Assembly: GCA_948470755.1 (NCBI GenBank)
Contig: CAOKPU010000013.1
Coordinates: 1-54,367 of the forward strand
Reading direction: 5' to 3'
Source of the DNA: an uncultured Lachnospiraceae bacterium
GTDB taxonomy: Bacteria > Bacillota > Clostridia > Lachnospirales > Lachnospiraceae
DNA: 54,367 nucleotides
In this document: one piece after another, positions 8,993 through 19,138 of the stretch
Layout: each line of letters opens with the position of its first letter
How positions within the stretch are numbered: position 1 is the stretch's first letter
Program-made: the position numbers and the translations under genes
The notes under the pieces: generated by a model
The model's input: only the letters and a program-made list of their open reading frames with translations
Database searches by the model: none
Told to the model about the DNA's origin: nothing

Positions 8993-10528
8993 ATGGAAAA
9001 ATCAATAAAAGAGAGAATGCTCCAATTGCTGACAACCCTGCAGGAGGCGCATCAGGAAATAGAACATGTACTTTCGGAAAAAGAATATGAGGCAGTGGGC
9101 AATCTTTTGGAAGACTGTCAAAACGGCGCTATATTAATAGGAAATACGATAGAACGGTTTGAGGAAAAACAAGAACATATTATAGGGATATTGGAAGAAT
9201 ATTGTGAAACCTTGTTCCGTATCAACATGGCGCTGGAAGGACAAGGATTATTAGACGGCAGTAAAGTAAAATCAGAACTCGACCAGTATATCCAAGATGT
9301 GTCAAGCCGGATAAAAGATATAAAAGTTTTGAAAATTGTTTTTTTCCCATATAAGGCCTCTATGTGGACAAGTCTCGAAAGCATTTGGAGGGCGGCGGAA
9401 AAAGATAGGGAATGTGAAGTAAAAGTAGTTGTAATACCATATTATACGTTGGATGAAGCAGGAAATGAAGATGAGTTCAAGTATGAGGCGGAGTTGTTCC
9501 CTGAGGATGTGCCAATCGTGCATTACAGAGAATATTCTGTAGAACAGGAATTGCCTGATATGGTTTTTATTCATAATCCTTATGATGGAAGAAACAATGT
9601 AACCCGTATACCTAAAGAATATTATTCCTATCGCCTTAAACTTTTTACAAAGCAATTGATTTATAGCCCATATTGTCTGCAAGGGTATTATTCCCCAAAA
9701 GATGGGAATTTCTTATGCCTGACAAACGGGGCTCATATAGCAGATAAAGTCCTTCTGCAGTCAGAGCGGTTAAGGCAGATTTATATAGATCATCGTATAA
9801 ATGAAGAAAAACTGCTCGCTTTGGGATCTCCCAAAGTGGATAGTATTGTTGATGGAATGAGGAAACCTGCACAGTATCCTGCCGGTTGGTCGGAAAAGCT
9901 GGCCGGCCGGAAAGTGTTTTTGCTTAATACGCATTTATTCTATTTTATCATAGGTGATGATTATCAAAAGGGCCATCCCGGCAGTTCCAATTATGCACAG
10001 CGATATCATGAACAAATATTTCAGTACTTGTTGGGCAAAGAGGGATGTGCATTGATCTGGAGGCCGCATCCTCTTCTGAAGGCGGCATTGAAGAGCAGAG
10101 GTTTATATGCTTCCTTGGAGTTTGTGGAGAAATGGGAACAGCGGGTCAGGGAGTCGGAAAATGGAGTGATAGATGAAAATGGGGAATATAATACTTCATT
10201 TATATTGTCAGATGCGCTTATTACCACACATAGTACGATGATTGCTGATTATATGATTACGGGTAAACCTATTTATATATGGGAAAATTACCTTAATGAA
10301 GAAAATTGTAAAAATTCCCCTGTAGATTACAGACATAATTATTTTAAAGGAGAGTCCGGAAAAGGAAAAACGTTTTACGACTTTGTGCAAATGGTTTTGG
10401 AAGGGGAAGATCCGTTATATGATGGACGGATGCAGGATGTACGCAATGCTTTTGATAATTTAGAGGGTACAATAGGACAGAATATATATGATTATTTGAA
10501 GGGAAATTTTGGGGGTAAAGATTTGTGA
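8993..10528 (+). CDS. CDP-glycerol glycerophosphotransferase-like GT-B protein
   Basis: A 511-residue soluble protein with a coiled-coil-prone N-terminus (about 1-110) followed by a GT-B-like fold. The C-terminal half has LIWRPHPLLKAA and SDALITTHSTMIADYMITGKPI, the pattern of the CDP-glycerol:polyol glycerophosphotransferase family. There is no membrane anchor or signal peptide. In a flagellin-glycosylation island it may transfer a phospho-polyol or sugar in the cytoplasm, perhaps to the glycan or flagellin. Its stop overlaps the next start by 4 nt (GTGA). Confidence 0.65.
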   Translation: MEKSIKERMLQLLTTLQEAHQEIEHVLSEKEYEAVGNLLEDCQNGAILIGNTIERFEEKQEHIIGILEEYCETLFRINMALEGQGLLDGSKVKSELDQYIQDVSSRIKDIKVLKIVFFPYKASMWTSLESIWRAAEKDRECEVKVVVIPYYTLDEAGNEDEFKYEAELFPEDVPIVHYREYSVEQELPDMVFIHNPYDGRNNVTRIPKEYYSYRLKLFTKQLIYSPYCLQGYYSPKDGNFLCLTNGAHIADKVLLQSERLRQIYIDHRINEEKLLALGSPKVDSIVDGMRKPAQYPAGWSEKLAGRKVFLLNTHLFYFIIGDDYQKGHPGSSNYAQRYHEQIFQYLLGKEGCALIWRPHPLLKAALKSRGLYASLEFVEKWEQRVRESENGVIDENGEYNTSFILSDALITTHSTMIADYMITGKPIYIWENYLNEENCKNSPVDYRHNYFKGESGKGKTFYDFVQMVLEGEDPLYDGRMQDVRNAFDNLEGTIGQNIYDYLKGNFGGKDL

Positions 10529-12567
10529 AGATATTAATGATTACACATAAAGACGGACATAATGTTTCGTTATCAAAAATAGCAGATGCTTTTTTAAGGA
10601 AAGGGCATGAGGTTATCATTTATGCACCATTTTACGCTGAGAATGTGCTGCGTTTTTTTAATAAGGAGATACCGCGCTTTCCGGTTAGTTATTTGACCGA
10701 AGAATCGGCGAAGGATTGCGATATTATCTTTTTAGCGGCGATTGCAATGTTCCATGTTGTGGAAAGGGATTTGTTGTCTATACATAAGCCTATTATAGTC
10801 CATAATTATTTGACGAATGGAACCATAATGAGCGAAGGGGATTTTTGCTTTGTGCCATCTTTGCCAACAGCGGAGACGGAATATGATAAGTATATGCATT
10901 ATTCCAGAATGGAAATCGGAGAACCCAAATATGACAGTATTAATCAGGATGCAACAGATAGTAAAAAGTTTCTTTTTATTGATAGCGGGCATTATCCTTT
11001 TGGGAGGGAAGCAAAAAGAGAACTGGCAAAAACGTTATTGAATATTTGTAAAGCTTTTCCGGATTATGAATTATGGATCAAGCCAAGGTTTTTACCGGAG
11101 GATGAGATCATAACTCATAGAAATGATTTTCATCTTTATGATGTTATAAGGAAAGAGGCGGATGGGGAAGTTCCCGGTAATCTTATCATGCTTACGGAGC
11201 ATAGGGATTTGATGGAGTTAATTGCACAGAGTAAGACGGTTCTTTGTATGTATACAACGGCATTTTCCGGCACTTATGTATTGGATAAAGGATTGCTTGT
11301 TTTAGACGGCCTTCCAAGTGAAGATGTATATGATGTCAGAATGAAGGTATTCAATCGCGTGAAAAGGATTATGATGGATTCAGGAGCGGTTATTCATTAT
11401 AGCAAGGTGAATGAATTCTTACCGGAAGGGGTTAAGTGTTCGTCGGATTATTTCAGGTATTTATTGGCGGAGCGGGAGAATACGGCGGATAAGATATGTG
11501 AAGCAACAGAATATTTGTTTGATAATTTTTATCAAAAACAGATTTTTCCTAAGGTATGCGAATGCTCCTATCAGGATTACCGGCAAATTCTTCAGGAAGA
11601 TAGGCATATGACTTGGGAGGAGATAATCAGCAACAGATATGAAAATTTCCTGATTCAGCAAATGCTGGAATTAATAGATTATAATATCAATGCTTCTTTG
11701 GACATTTCTTATATAACAGATCAGATCAACAGGATCCGTAAAAATGGTTTCCTTACGGACAGGGCTTTTAAACAGATGCGCGAAGATATAGGACGGAACA
11801 GGAATCTGTGTATTGTTGGAAATAAAGATCTTTTACTAAAGGATGATATTGACAGCGGGGCGCTATTGGTTGCTTATTATGAGCTGAAGCAATATGATGA
11901 GATAATTCATTTTCCCAAACAGGATATTGGCGCGTTCCATTTTTTCCGGGGATATGTTGCATATGAGCAAGAGGAAAATGAGCTTGCCCTCCGGGAGCTT
12001 GAGGAATATATGCAGTATTCATTAGGAAGAGAGTATGCAAAAGAAGTATCCGACATGCAATATAACCGTTTTGAGGCATTTTATATAATAATAAGGCTTT
12101 TATCGGAAAAAGGCGAGGAAGAAAAAGCGAAATTTTATTTAAAAGAAATGAAAAGCTATTACGCGAATATTTATTCTTATTTACAGGATAAAGAAGTTAT
12201 TGTAAACACGTTTCAGGGAGTGCATTATACATATATACATTGGGCGGAAGGAGCCATAAATCATTGTGCATTCAAAGAGGAAGGGTTTGCCGGCCGGCCC
12301 ATATTGGTTTATGGGGCCGGAGTCATTAGTAAAAGAATCCTATTGAAGAATCCATTGCTGAGAGACAGGATTACCGCCTTTGTAGACAGATATTCTAATC
12401 TGCAGGATTTGGAGGGGATTCCAATTGTAAGGCCTGATCAAATTAAGAGTTATGGAACTGAGAATATCATCATCATAGCGGTTCCGCATCAGGTGAAGAA
12501 TATTAAGGCGGATTTATTAAAAATACGCAATGATATGCAAATAATATCGGTGAATGATTTGTTTTAA
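10525..12567 (+). CDS. GT-B-like / TPR-like / Rossmann three-part protein, copy 1
   Basis: A 680-residue protein with a GTG start overlapping the previous stop. N-terminal ~330 residues: GT-B-like, starting MKILMITHKDGHNVSLSKIADAF and containing LWIKPRFLP and CMYTTAFSGTYVLDKGLLVLD, similar in layout to the preceding CDP-glycerol-like protein. Middle: helical repeats (FHFFRGYVAYEQEENELALRELEEYM, TPR-like). C-terminal ~100 residues: a Rossmann domain with VYGAGVISKRIL and AFVDR. The paralogue at 12595 has the same architecture. It is likely a cytoplasmic glycan transferase; the C-terminal domain may bind a nucleotide or act in assembly. The exact reaction is unknown. Confidence 0.6.
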   Translation: MKILMITHKDGHNVSLSKIADAFLRKGHEVIIYAPFYAENVLRFFNKEIPRFPVSYLTEESAKDCDIIFLAAIAMFHVVERDLLSIHKPIIVHNYLTNGTIMSEGDFCFVPSLPTAETEYDKYMHYSRMEIGEPKYDSINQDATDSKKFLFIDSGHYPFGREAKRELAKTLLNICKAFPDYELWIKPRFLPEDEIITHRNDFHLYDVIRKEADGEVPGNLIMLTEHRDLMELIAQSKTVLCMYTTAFSGTYVLDKGLLVLDGLPSEDVYDVRMKVFNRVKRIMMDSGAVIHYSKVNEFLPEGVKCSSDYFRYLLAERENTADKICEATEYLFDNFYQKQIFPKVCECSYQDYRQILQEDRHMTWEEIISNRYENFLIQQMLELIDYNINASLDISYITDQINRIRKNGFLTDRAFKQMREDIGRNRNLCIVGNKDLLLKDDIDSGALLVAYYELKQYDEIIHFPKQDIGAFHFFRGYVAYEQEENELALRELEEYMQYSLGREYAKEVSDMQYNRFEAFYIIIRLLSEKGEEEKAKFYLKEMKSYYANIYSYLQDKEVIVNTFQGVHYTYIHWAEGAINHCAFKEEGFAGRPILVYGAGVISKRILLKNPLLRDRITAFVDRYSNLQDLEGIPIVRPDQIKSYGTENIIIIAVPHQVKNIKADLLKIRNDMQIISVNDLF

Positions 12568-12594
12568 ATAAAATATTAAGAAAGGTGTATAAAA

Positions 12595-14626
12595 ATGAAA
12601 ATATTTATGATAACCCAAAAGGACGGGCCTAATATCTCTCTTGCCAAAATAGCGGATGCTTTTTTGCGCAAGGGCCATGAGATTACTATTTACGCACCGT
12701 TTTATGCAGAGAATGTTTTAAAGTTTTTTAATAAAAAGATTCCCCGTTTTCCTATAGGGGATTTGACGGAGTCGGTAGTTCTTGGCTGTGATTTGCTTTT
12801 TGCGTCTTCTACATCAGTGATGTTTTTAGGGGAAAGAAATATTTTATCTGTCAAAAGGCCAATTATCATGCATAATTATTTAGTCAACGGAGCTGTATCA
12901 GGGGGGGGGTGATTTCTGTTTTGTCCCTTCGCTTCCAACGACAGAGACGGATTACGATAAATATATGACTTTTTCCAGAATGGGGATTGGGGAGCCGAAA
13001 TACGATAGCATGATGCAAAAAGATGCAGATTATAAGAGATTTCTGTTTATCGACAGCGGGCATTATCCTTTTGGGCTGGAAGGAAAAAGGGAGCTGGCGA
13101 AAACGATATTAAATATTTGCAGGTCTTTCCCTGATTACGAGCTTTGGATAAAACCGAGATTTTTGCCAGGGGATGAAGTGATCACTCATAAAAATGATTT
13201 GAATATTTATGATGTTATAAGGGAGGAAGCGCAAGGGGAGATTCCACAAAACCTGGTTATGCTTATGGAACATAAAGACTTAATGGATCTGATTGAACAA
13301 TGCTGTACGGTTTTGTGTATGTATACCACTGCTTTTTCAGGGGCTTATGTAGCGGGTAAAGGATTGGTGGTTTTAGATAATATACCAAGTGAAGATGTGT
13401 ATGATGTCAGAAGAAAAGTTTTTGACCGTGTCAGGGAAATTATGTTAGGGTCAGGGGCGGTTATTGATTATAAAAGGGTAAATGAAGTTTTGCCTAATGG
13501 GATAAAGTGTACGGATGATTATTTTCAGTATTTATTATCGGAAAAGGAAAATACGGCGGATAAAATATGCGAAGTGACAGAATATTTATTTGATAATTTT
13601 TATAGTAAACAGCTTTTTCCCAAAATACATGATTGCGATTACAGAGACTATAAAGAGAATATCCGGGTTGATGACGAAATGACTTGGGAAAAGATCATTG
13701 GCAATAGATATGGCGATGTACTGCTGAAAAATATGATTGCCGGGATATATTATAACATAAATGCAACGTTAGACATTACCATAATAACTGACTGTTTGAA
13801 AGAAGGAAGGGAAATGGGGATTACGGAGGCCTTTTTTAAACAGATGCGCGGAAGGGAAAATGAATACAGGGATAAATGTATTGTGCAGAATAGGGATGTC
13901 CTTTTAGAAAATGAGATCGACAGCGGCGTTTTGCTGCAGACTTATTATGTAAGTAAGCAATACGATGAAATTATTAATTTCCCGAGACAGGATATAGGGG
14001 CGTTTCATTTATTCAGAGGTTATGTCGCTTATGAGCAAGGGAAGAGGCAATGTGCGGCCGCAGAGTTTGAAAAATATTTACAATTGTCATTGGACAGGGC
14101 ATATATCAAAGAAGTATCCGATATGCCCGGTTATCAATTTTCCGCTTTGTACCTGTTGATCCAATCATTAGCAGAGGAAAGTGAAATGGAAAAGGCAAAT
14201 GATTATCTGGAAAAAATAAAGGATCTTTATAGCAGGAATTATGGTAAAAGGGATGGGTTTATTGACCGTATACAAGGGGTGCGTTATACATATGTGCATT
14301 GGGCCCAAGGTGCAGTGGATAATTATTCTACACAAAAAGAAGAATTTTTAAAGCAACCGATAGTGGTTTATGGGGCGGGAGTGGTCAGCAAAGAAATTAT
14401 TTTGAAGAACAAATGGATGACGGACAGGATAGTAGCTTTTATAGATAAATTTTCCGGTGTAGAAGATTTAGATGGTATTCCTGTTTTGCCATTTAATGCA
14501 TTAAAAGATTTTGAGAGTGGGTTTTTAATTGTGATAGCGGTTCCCCATCAAGTGAGCAATATAAAAAAGGATATATTAAAAGTGCGAAATGATATGAAAA
14601 TAGTGTCAATAAATGATTTATTTTAA
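12595..14626 (+). pseudogene. GT-B-like / TPR-like / Rossmann protein, copy 2, frameshifted at G9 (phase OFF)
   Basis: Paralogue of the 10525 gene. The start MKIFMITQKDGPNISLAKIADAF matches copy 1 closely. The frame stops at 12912, after 105 residues, because of a nine-G run at 12901-12909. A second frame carries the remaining 553 residues intact to 14626 (LWIKPRFLPG, CMYTTAFSGAYVAGKGLVVLD, VYGAGVVSKEII). Eight G would read VSGGGDFCFVPSLP, aligning with MSEGDFCFVPSLP in copy 1. The downstream part has no other lesion, so this is best read as an OFF contingency gene; a homopolymer sequencing error is the alternative. Confidence 0.7.
12901..12909 (+). repeat. G9 homopolymer tract 2 (GT-B copy 2)
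   Basis: Nine G after TCA at residue 103 of the copy 2 gene. Nine gives an immediate TGA; eight restores the paralogue's frame. Confidence 0.85.
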
Positions 14627-14680
14627 AGCCAGCCTTAATGTAGGCATACAAAATATTTTAACTTTGGAGTGGAGAACAAG

Positions 14681-15337
14681 ATGAAAACAGTGGCTTTTGT
14701 GCCGATTAAAACAAATAATGAAAGGCTTCCCGGGAAAAATACAAAAAAATTTTCTAATGGCAGGCCGCTTATCAGCTACATACTTGAAACATTAAAAAAA
14801 GTAAATGGGCTCGATGGGGTTTATGTATATTGCAGCGATCCGGGAATAAAGGCATTTTTACCGGATGGAATAAATTATCTGCAAAGGGATGCTTATCTTG
14901 ACTTATCGTCTACAAGCTTTAATGAAGTGCTGACTTCTTTTGCAAGGGATGTGAGGGCCGATATTTATGTCCTGGCACATGCCACCGCTCCTTTTATTAA
15001 GAAAGAAAGTTTTGAAAAGGGGATTGAAGCGGTTAAAACGGGGAAGTACGATTCGGCGCTTGCCGTAAGAAAAATGCAGGAGTTTATCTGGAAGGACGGT
15101 AAACCTTTTAATTATCGTCCCGAGAGTATTCCGCGTACGCAAGACTTAGAGCCATTTTATGTAGAGACTTGCGGTATGTATATATATACGTCGGAATTGA
15201 TCTGCAAGGAAAAAAGGAGAATAGGTTATCATCCATATTTAATAGAAGTTACAAAAACAGAGGCAAGCGATATTAACGATCCTGAGGATTTTATGATGGC
15301 AGATGCAATGGCGGCCGATGGAAACAGGGATTTATAG
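14681..15337 (+). CDS. CMP-sugar (acylneuraminate-type) cytidylyltransferase 1
   Basis: A 218-residue NeuA/KdsB-like cytidylyltransferase with the N-terminal FVPIKTNNERLPGKNTKKF nucleotide-binding loop and VLAHATAPFIKKESF. ATG 14681 has GGAG about 12 nt upstream; an in-frame GTG at 14669 is less likely. A second cytidylyltransferase of the LegF type lies at 26394, so this one probably activates a different α-keto acid sugar. It stands directly before an HMGL-type aldolase and a HAD phosphatase, the same enzyme order of logic (synthase, phosphatase, CMP transferase) as in KDO or KDN pathways. Confidence 0.75.
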   Translation: MKTVAFVPIKTNNERLPGKNTKKFSNGRPLISYILETLKKVNGLDGVYVYCSDPGIKAFLPDGINYLQRDAYLDLSSTSFNEVLTSFARDVRADIYVLAHATAPFIKKESFEKGIEAVKTGKYDSALAVRKMQEFIWKDGKPFNYRPESIPRTQDLEPFYVETCGMYIYTSELICKEKRRIGYHPYLIEVTKTEASDINDPEDFMMADAMAADGNRDL

Positions 15338-15350
15338 AGAGGGCAGGAGC

Positions 15351-16943
15351 ATGAACAGGATTAGTATTTTAGATTGTACGCTGAGGGATGGCGGCTACGT
15401 GAATGATTTCTTCTTTGGAAAACGGGCGATGAAGGAAATCGTTGAGAAATTATCCAAAGCTTCTATTGATATTATTGAATGCGGCTTTTTAGTATCGGAC
15501 GCTTTTGATACGGACCGGTCTTTATTTGGCAGCGTTGATGATGTGAAGCGCGTAATCAGGATAAAAAACCCGAAGCAAATGTATGTTGCGATGATACAGT
15601 TTGGAGCGATAAGCATTGAGGAAATTAGTGAGTTTGACGGGAATTCCATAGATGGAATCCGTCTGACTTTTCATGAACATGAGATAGATCCGGCATTCAC
15701 TTTGGCAGGGCAGTTGATGGAAAAAGGATATAAAGTGTTTATGCAGCCTGTTGGAACAATGACATATACGGATTCATCGCTTTTGCAGCTTATTGAAAGA
15801 ATAAATGAATTAAAGCCATTTGCATTTTACATGGTGGATACCCTTGGGACGATGTATAAAAATGATCTACTGAGGATGTTTTATTTGGTTGACCATAACT
15901 TGGATAAAAAAATTTCAGTAGGCTTCCATTCGCATAACAATCTCCAGCTTTCCTTTTCCAATGCCCAGGAACTAATGCAGCTTAATACGCCGAGAAAACT
16001 GATTATTGACGCTTCGGTATTCGGAATGGGACGCGGGGCCGGCAATCTGCACACGGAACTCGTGACTCAGTATATCAATGCAAATTTTGAATTGCAGTAC
16101 GATAATATTGAGATACTTGAAATCATCGATGAATATATCAGGCCGCTTGGCATTCAGTATAAGTGGGGATATGATGCGGCTTATTATATTGCTTCTATAA
16201 CCGGATGCCATCCTAATTATGCGTCGCATCTACTGAACAGGCAGACGCTTCACGTACAGGATATATATGCTATTTTGAATGGGCTGGATTTGAATAGGAG
16301 GGCTCTTTATGATAAGGAATACATAGATGAGGAATATCTCCGGTATATGAGCCATCATGTTGATGACGGCTCTGTTTTGGAGGAGTTGAAAGAATGTATT
16401 GATGGAAGGCCGGTGTTATTGCTTGCGCCGGGGAAAACTCTGGGGGTATGCCGGGAGCAAATAAAAAAACTGGTGCAGTCGGAAGATTATTATGTGATCA
16501 GTATAAATTTTATTCCGTCAGACATCCCGGTAAATATGACCTTTATCAGCAATATGAAAAGATTTGAGAGTATAGATGAGTTAGTAAAACATACATTTAG
16601 CGGGATAAGGGTAATCGTAACATCTAATATAATGACGGGAGAGGTAGGCAATCTAAGCATTGTGGATTATTCGAGTTATTTAAATGAAGAACAATGCATT
16701 TCTGATAATGCAGGATTAATGTGTATTAATCTATTAAAAAAAATAGGCATTAAGAAGGCGCTTTTGGCAGGGTTTGATGGCTTCTCGCTTAATCTGCAGG
16801 ATAATTATTATAAGGTATCAATGTATATGGAGGTGGAAGCCGAAAATCTGCTGGCAATGAATACGGCAATAACGAAAAAGCTTGCACAAATAAGTATGCA
16901 AATGGATATCCGATTTCTGACGGACTCCATCTATCAAAGTTAG
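15351..16943 (+). CDS. HMGL-type aldolase fused to MptE/DUF115-like domain
   Basis: A 530-residue fusion. N-terminal half: pyruvate-type aldolase/acyltransferase barrel of the HMGL family with LDCTLRDGGYVNDF at residue 7 onward, metal-binding GFHSHNNLQLSF, and FGMGRGAGNL. C-terminal half (from about residue 345): VLLLAPGKTLGV, VISINFIPSD, NAGLMCINLLKKIGIKKALLAGFDGFS, which resembles MptE-like/Maf (DUF115) proteins of flagellar glycosylation loci. RBS GAGAGGG is 7 nt before ATG 15351. It may make a 2-keto acid chain that is then dephosphorylated and CMP-activated by its neighbours. Domain assignment is fairly firm; the reaction is inference. Confidence 0.65.
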   Translation: MNRISILDCTLRDGGYVNDFFFGKRAMKEIVEKLSKASIDIIECGFLVSDAFDTDRSLFGSVDDVKRVIRIKNPKQMYVAMIQFGAISIEEISEFDGNSIDGIRLTFHEHEIDPAFTLAGQLMEKGYKVFMQPVGTMTYTDSSLLQLIERINELKPFAFYMVDTLGTMYKNDLLRMFYLVDHNLDKKISVGFHSHNNLQLSFSNAQELMQLNTPRKLIIDASVFGMGRGAGNLHTELVTQYINANFELQYDNIEILEIIDEYIRPLGIQYKWGYDAAYYIASITGCHPNYASHLLNRQTLHVQDIYAILNGLDLNRRALYDKEYIDEEYLRYMSHHVDDGSVLEELKECIDGRPVLLLAPGKTLGVCREQIKKLVQSEDYYVISINFIPSDIPVNMTFISNMKRFESIDELVKHTFSGIRVIVTSNIMTGEVGNLSIVDYSSYLNEEQCISDNAGLMCINLLKKIGIKKALLAGFDGFSLNLQDNYYKVSMYMEVEAENLLAMNTAITKKLAQISMQMDIRFLTDSIYQS

Positions 16944-16956
16944 GTAAAGCGGGGGA

Positions 16957-17625
16957 ATGGGGAAAAAGATAAATATGAAAAAATATAATCTGATTTTATT
17001 CGATTTAGACGGAACATTATTGGATACTTCAAAAGGCATCTGCAACAGCGTCCGTTATGCGGAAAGAAAAATGGGGTTTGCAAAGATACCGGATAATGAG
17101 CTGAGACAATTTATGGGTCCCCCTCCGGCGGAAATATATCAAAAGATGTATGGGATATCAAGCAAAGAGGCATATGAAGCAGCGAAATACCATAGAGAGT
17201 ATGGAAGAAAAAAGGCGATATACGAGGCGGAGGTTTATGAAGGGATTGCAGAGGGCCTGGAGATATTAAAAAAATCGGGGAAGCAATTGGGCGTTGCAAC
17301 ATTAAAAGCAGAAGATATAGCAATAGAGATCTTAAGAAATTACAGATTGCTTGATTTTTTTCATATAGTTTGCGGAATGGGGGAGCAGGAAAAACAATCG
17401 AAATCCGATCTGATTACAAAAGCCAGGGCAAAAATCGGTATGGAGAGGGAAAACTCTGTTTTCATTGGGGACAGTATTTTTGATTACATAGGCGCGCAAG
17501 AAGCGGAAGTGGATTTTTTCGCTGTGCTTTACGGCTTCGGGTTCCATGATGCAAATAATCTGGACGGGAAAAGGATAGAGGGTATTTTGCGGACTCCTGA
17601 TGAGATTGCCGGGTTTGCAGTATAA
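16957..17625 (+). CDS. HAD-superfamily phosphatase (phosphoglycolate phosphatase-like)
   Basis: HAD subfamily I hydrolase of about 217-222 residues with the nucleophile motif FDLDGTLLD, a helical cap, VATLKAE (motif II position), a lysine near residue 150 in KQSKSDLI, and FIGDSIFDYIGA (motif IV). The start may be ATG 16957 or the internal ATG 16975 (MKKYNLILFDLDG), which better matches family N-termini; the ribosome site does not decide. Likely removes a phosphate from a sugar acid made by the adjacent aldolase. Confidence 0.75.
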   Translation: MGKKINMKKYNLILFDLDGTLLDTSKGICNSVRYAERKMGFAKIPDNELRQFMGPPPAEIYQKMYGISSKEAYEAAKYHREYGRKKAIYEAEVYEGIAEGLEILKKSGKQLGVATLKAEDIAIEILRNYRLLDFFHIVCGMGEQEKQSKSDLITKARAKIGMERENSVFIGDSIFDYIGAQEAEVDFFAVLYGFGFHDANNLDGKRIEGILRTPDEIAGFAV

Positions 17626-17755
17626 AATAAAAATGATATGGAAATATATCCATAAATATTTGTGTTGGGATTTCATTAATATATTATGATTATTGACGAT
17701 AGATATAATAAGTGATAGTTTGTTCTTATATAAAAATGAGCAAAGGAGTGGTTAA

Positions 17756-18613
17756 ATGATTGAGGATTGGATGAAAAAGGCAAATGATGGAGTATGGGAT
17801 CTATTAAATGAAAATCGAAAGAAGATATGGCATTTACTGGGGACAGATGTAATAATGGATAGGATGGGCATGTTAATGGATGTTTATATGCCGGCTATGG
17901 TACACCATCAGAAAATATTTCCCAAGTATCGTGGGATAAATAGAGGGAAAACAGTGGTGATTGTGGCAACAGGCCCGACGCTGGACTATTATAAGCCGAT
18001 GCCTGATGTTGTACATATGGGGGTAAATGCTGCAATTTGGAGAAAAGATATCCCTTTTAATTATTTATTTTCTATGCATTATACGAAAGACTTTGATTTT
18101 ATGAAAGAATTGTTGAACTATGAAGATGCAGTTAAGTTCCTGGGAATATATTTTAGAATGGGCGGTCTTCCTATTCCGGTATATTTAACGGAAAGGGAGG
18201 ATGTGGAGAGCTTCTATATAGATAATCTGTTACAACTGGTATATGGAACGAGGGTTGAAAAATGTAAAAAAACAATTTATCCTCTGGACATTTCCGTCTC
18301 GCCGCTCATGTGTTATCGCTCCATAGTACATTGCGCGATGCAGTTTGCGTTGTGGACCCATCCGAGCAAAATATATCTTGTAGGAGTGGATTGCAGCGGA
18401 AGAGGGAACAGCCATGCAAAAGGGCTTAATTATGAAACATGGGGGGATTGGGGAAGAATGGATTTTAGGACGTTTATCCGTCCCTGGCGTAAGGTTAAGA
18501 ATTGGATAGATGCATATTATCCGGATATCGAAATAGTTTCTCTAAACCCGGTAGGATTAAAAGGAATATTTAAAGATGAGTATACAGATGAATATATTAA
18601 CAGGATGCGGTAG
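17756..18613 (+). CDS. Motility-accessory-factor/MptE-like or GT42-like candidate glycosyltransferase
   Basis: A 285-residue protein with KTVVIVATGPTLDYYKP near residue 64, MGVNAAIWR, and HPSKIYLVGVDCSGRGN near residue 203. The G-P-T/S-L loop and the C-terminal (I)YLxGxD block are shared by Maf/DUF115 flagellin glycosyltransferases, MptE pterin kinases and GT42 sialyltransferases. In this setting it is a good candidate for moving a CMP-activated nonulosonate onto flagellin or onto the first sugar. RBS AAAGGAG lies upstream. The 130-bp gap before it, with AT-rich sequence and a TATAAT at 17704, may hold an internal promoter, but I see no good -35. Confidence 0.6.
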   Translation: MIEDWMKKANDGVWDLLNENRKKIWHLLGTDVIMDRMGMLMDVYMPAMVHHQKIFPKYRGINRGKTVVIVATGPTLDYYKPMPDVVHMGVNAAIWRKDIPFNYLFSMHYTKDFDFMKELLNYEDAVKFLGIYFRMGGLPIPVYLTEREDVESFYIDNLLQLVYGTRVEKCKKTIYPLDISVSPLMCYRSIVHCAMQFALWTHPSKIYLVGVDCSGRGNSHAKGLNYETWGDWGRMDFRTFIRPWRKVKNWIDAYYPDIEIVSLNPVGLKGIFKDEYTDEYINRMR

Positions 18614-18652
18614 GGCAGGTATCTTCAGATAAAAAAGCAAGGAGCGGGTAAA

Positions 18653-19126
18653 ATGAAGAAAGATATATGGAATATTACATTAGGGGCATTGACGGGAGCG
18701 GTAGTAACAAAAAAAATAAATGAGCTATTATCGAAGCCGTCGCAGGAAACGGAAGAAAAATTACTTGAATATTATCATATTTTAAACAGTTGGCTGGAGA
18801 TCAAGCAAGACGGCAGGTCATTAAGCGATTATTTTAAAAAATCAAATTATAAAAAAATAGGGATTTATGGGATGGGCGACCTTGGCAAAAGGCTTTATTA
18901 TGAATTAAAAGAGGCGGATATGAAATTGTGCCTGATCGATAAGAATGCTGATGAGATATCTTTTGAGGAAGAGGTTATTTCGTTGGAGGATGTTATGCCG
19001 GCTCTTGATGTCGTAGTGGTCTGTTCTTCCTATTATTTTGACGGTATTAGCAAGAAACTGAAGAGAAAAGTTAAGTGTCCGATTATTTCTATAAGAGATG
19101 TTGTCAGAGCTGTTTTGTATGCCTAG
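18653..19126 (+). CDS. Small Rossmann-fold protein, function unknown
   Basis: A 157-residue protein. A short hydrophobic stretch near the N-terminus (ITLGALTGAVV, residues 8-18) is followed by a helical linker and a Rossmann motif YGMGDLGKRLYYEL with LIDKNADE. This resembles the C-terminal domain of the 10525 and 12595 proteins and the N-terminal domain of the 39910 protein. It may be a stand-alone version of the same nucleotide- or partner-binding module. No catalytic residues recognised. Confidence 0.55.
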   Translation: MKKDIWNITLGALTGAVVTKKINELLSKPSQETEEKLLEYYHILNSWLEIKQDGRSLSDYFKKSNYKKIGIYGMGDLGKRLYYELKEADMKLCLIDKNADEISFEEEVISLEDVMPALDVVVVCSSYYFDGISKKLKRKVKCPIISIRDVVRAVLYA

Positions 19127-19138
19127 GAGAAACGGTAA

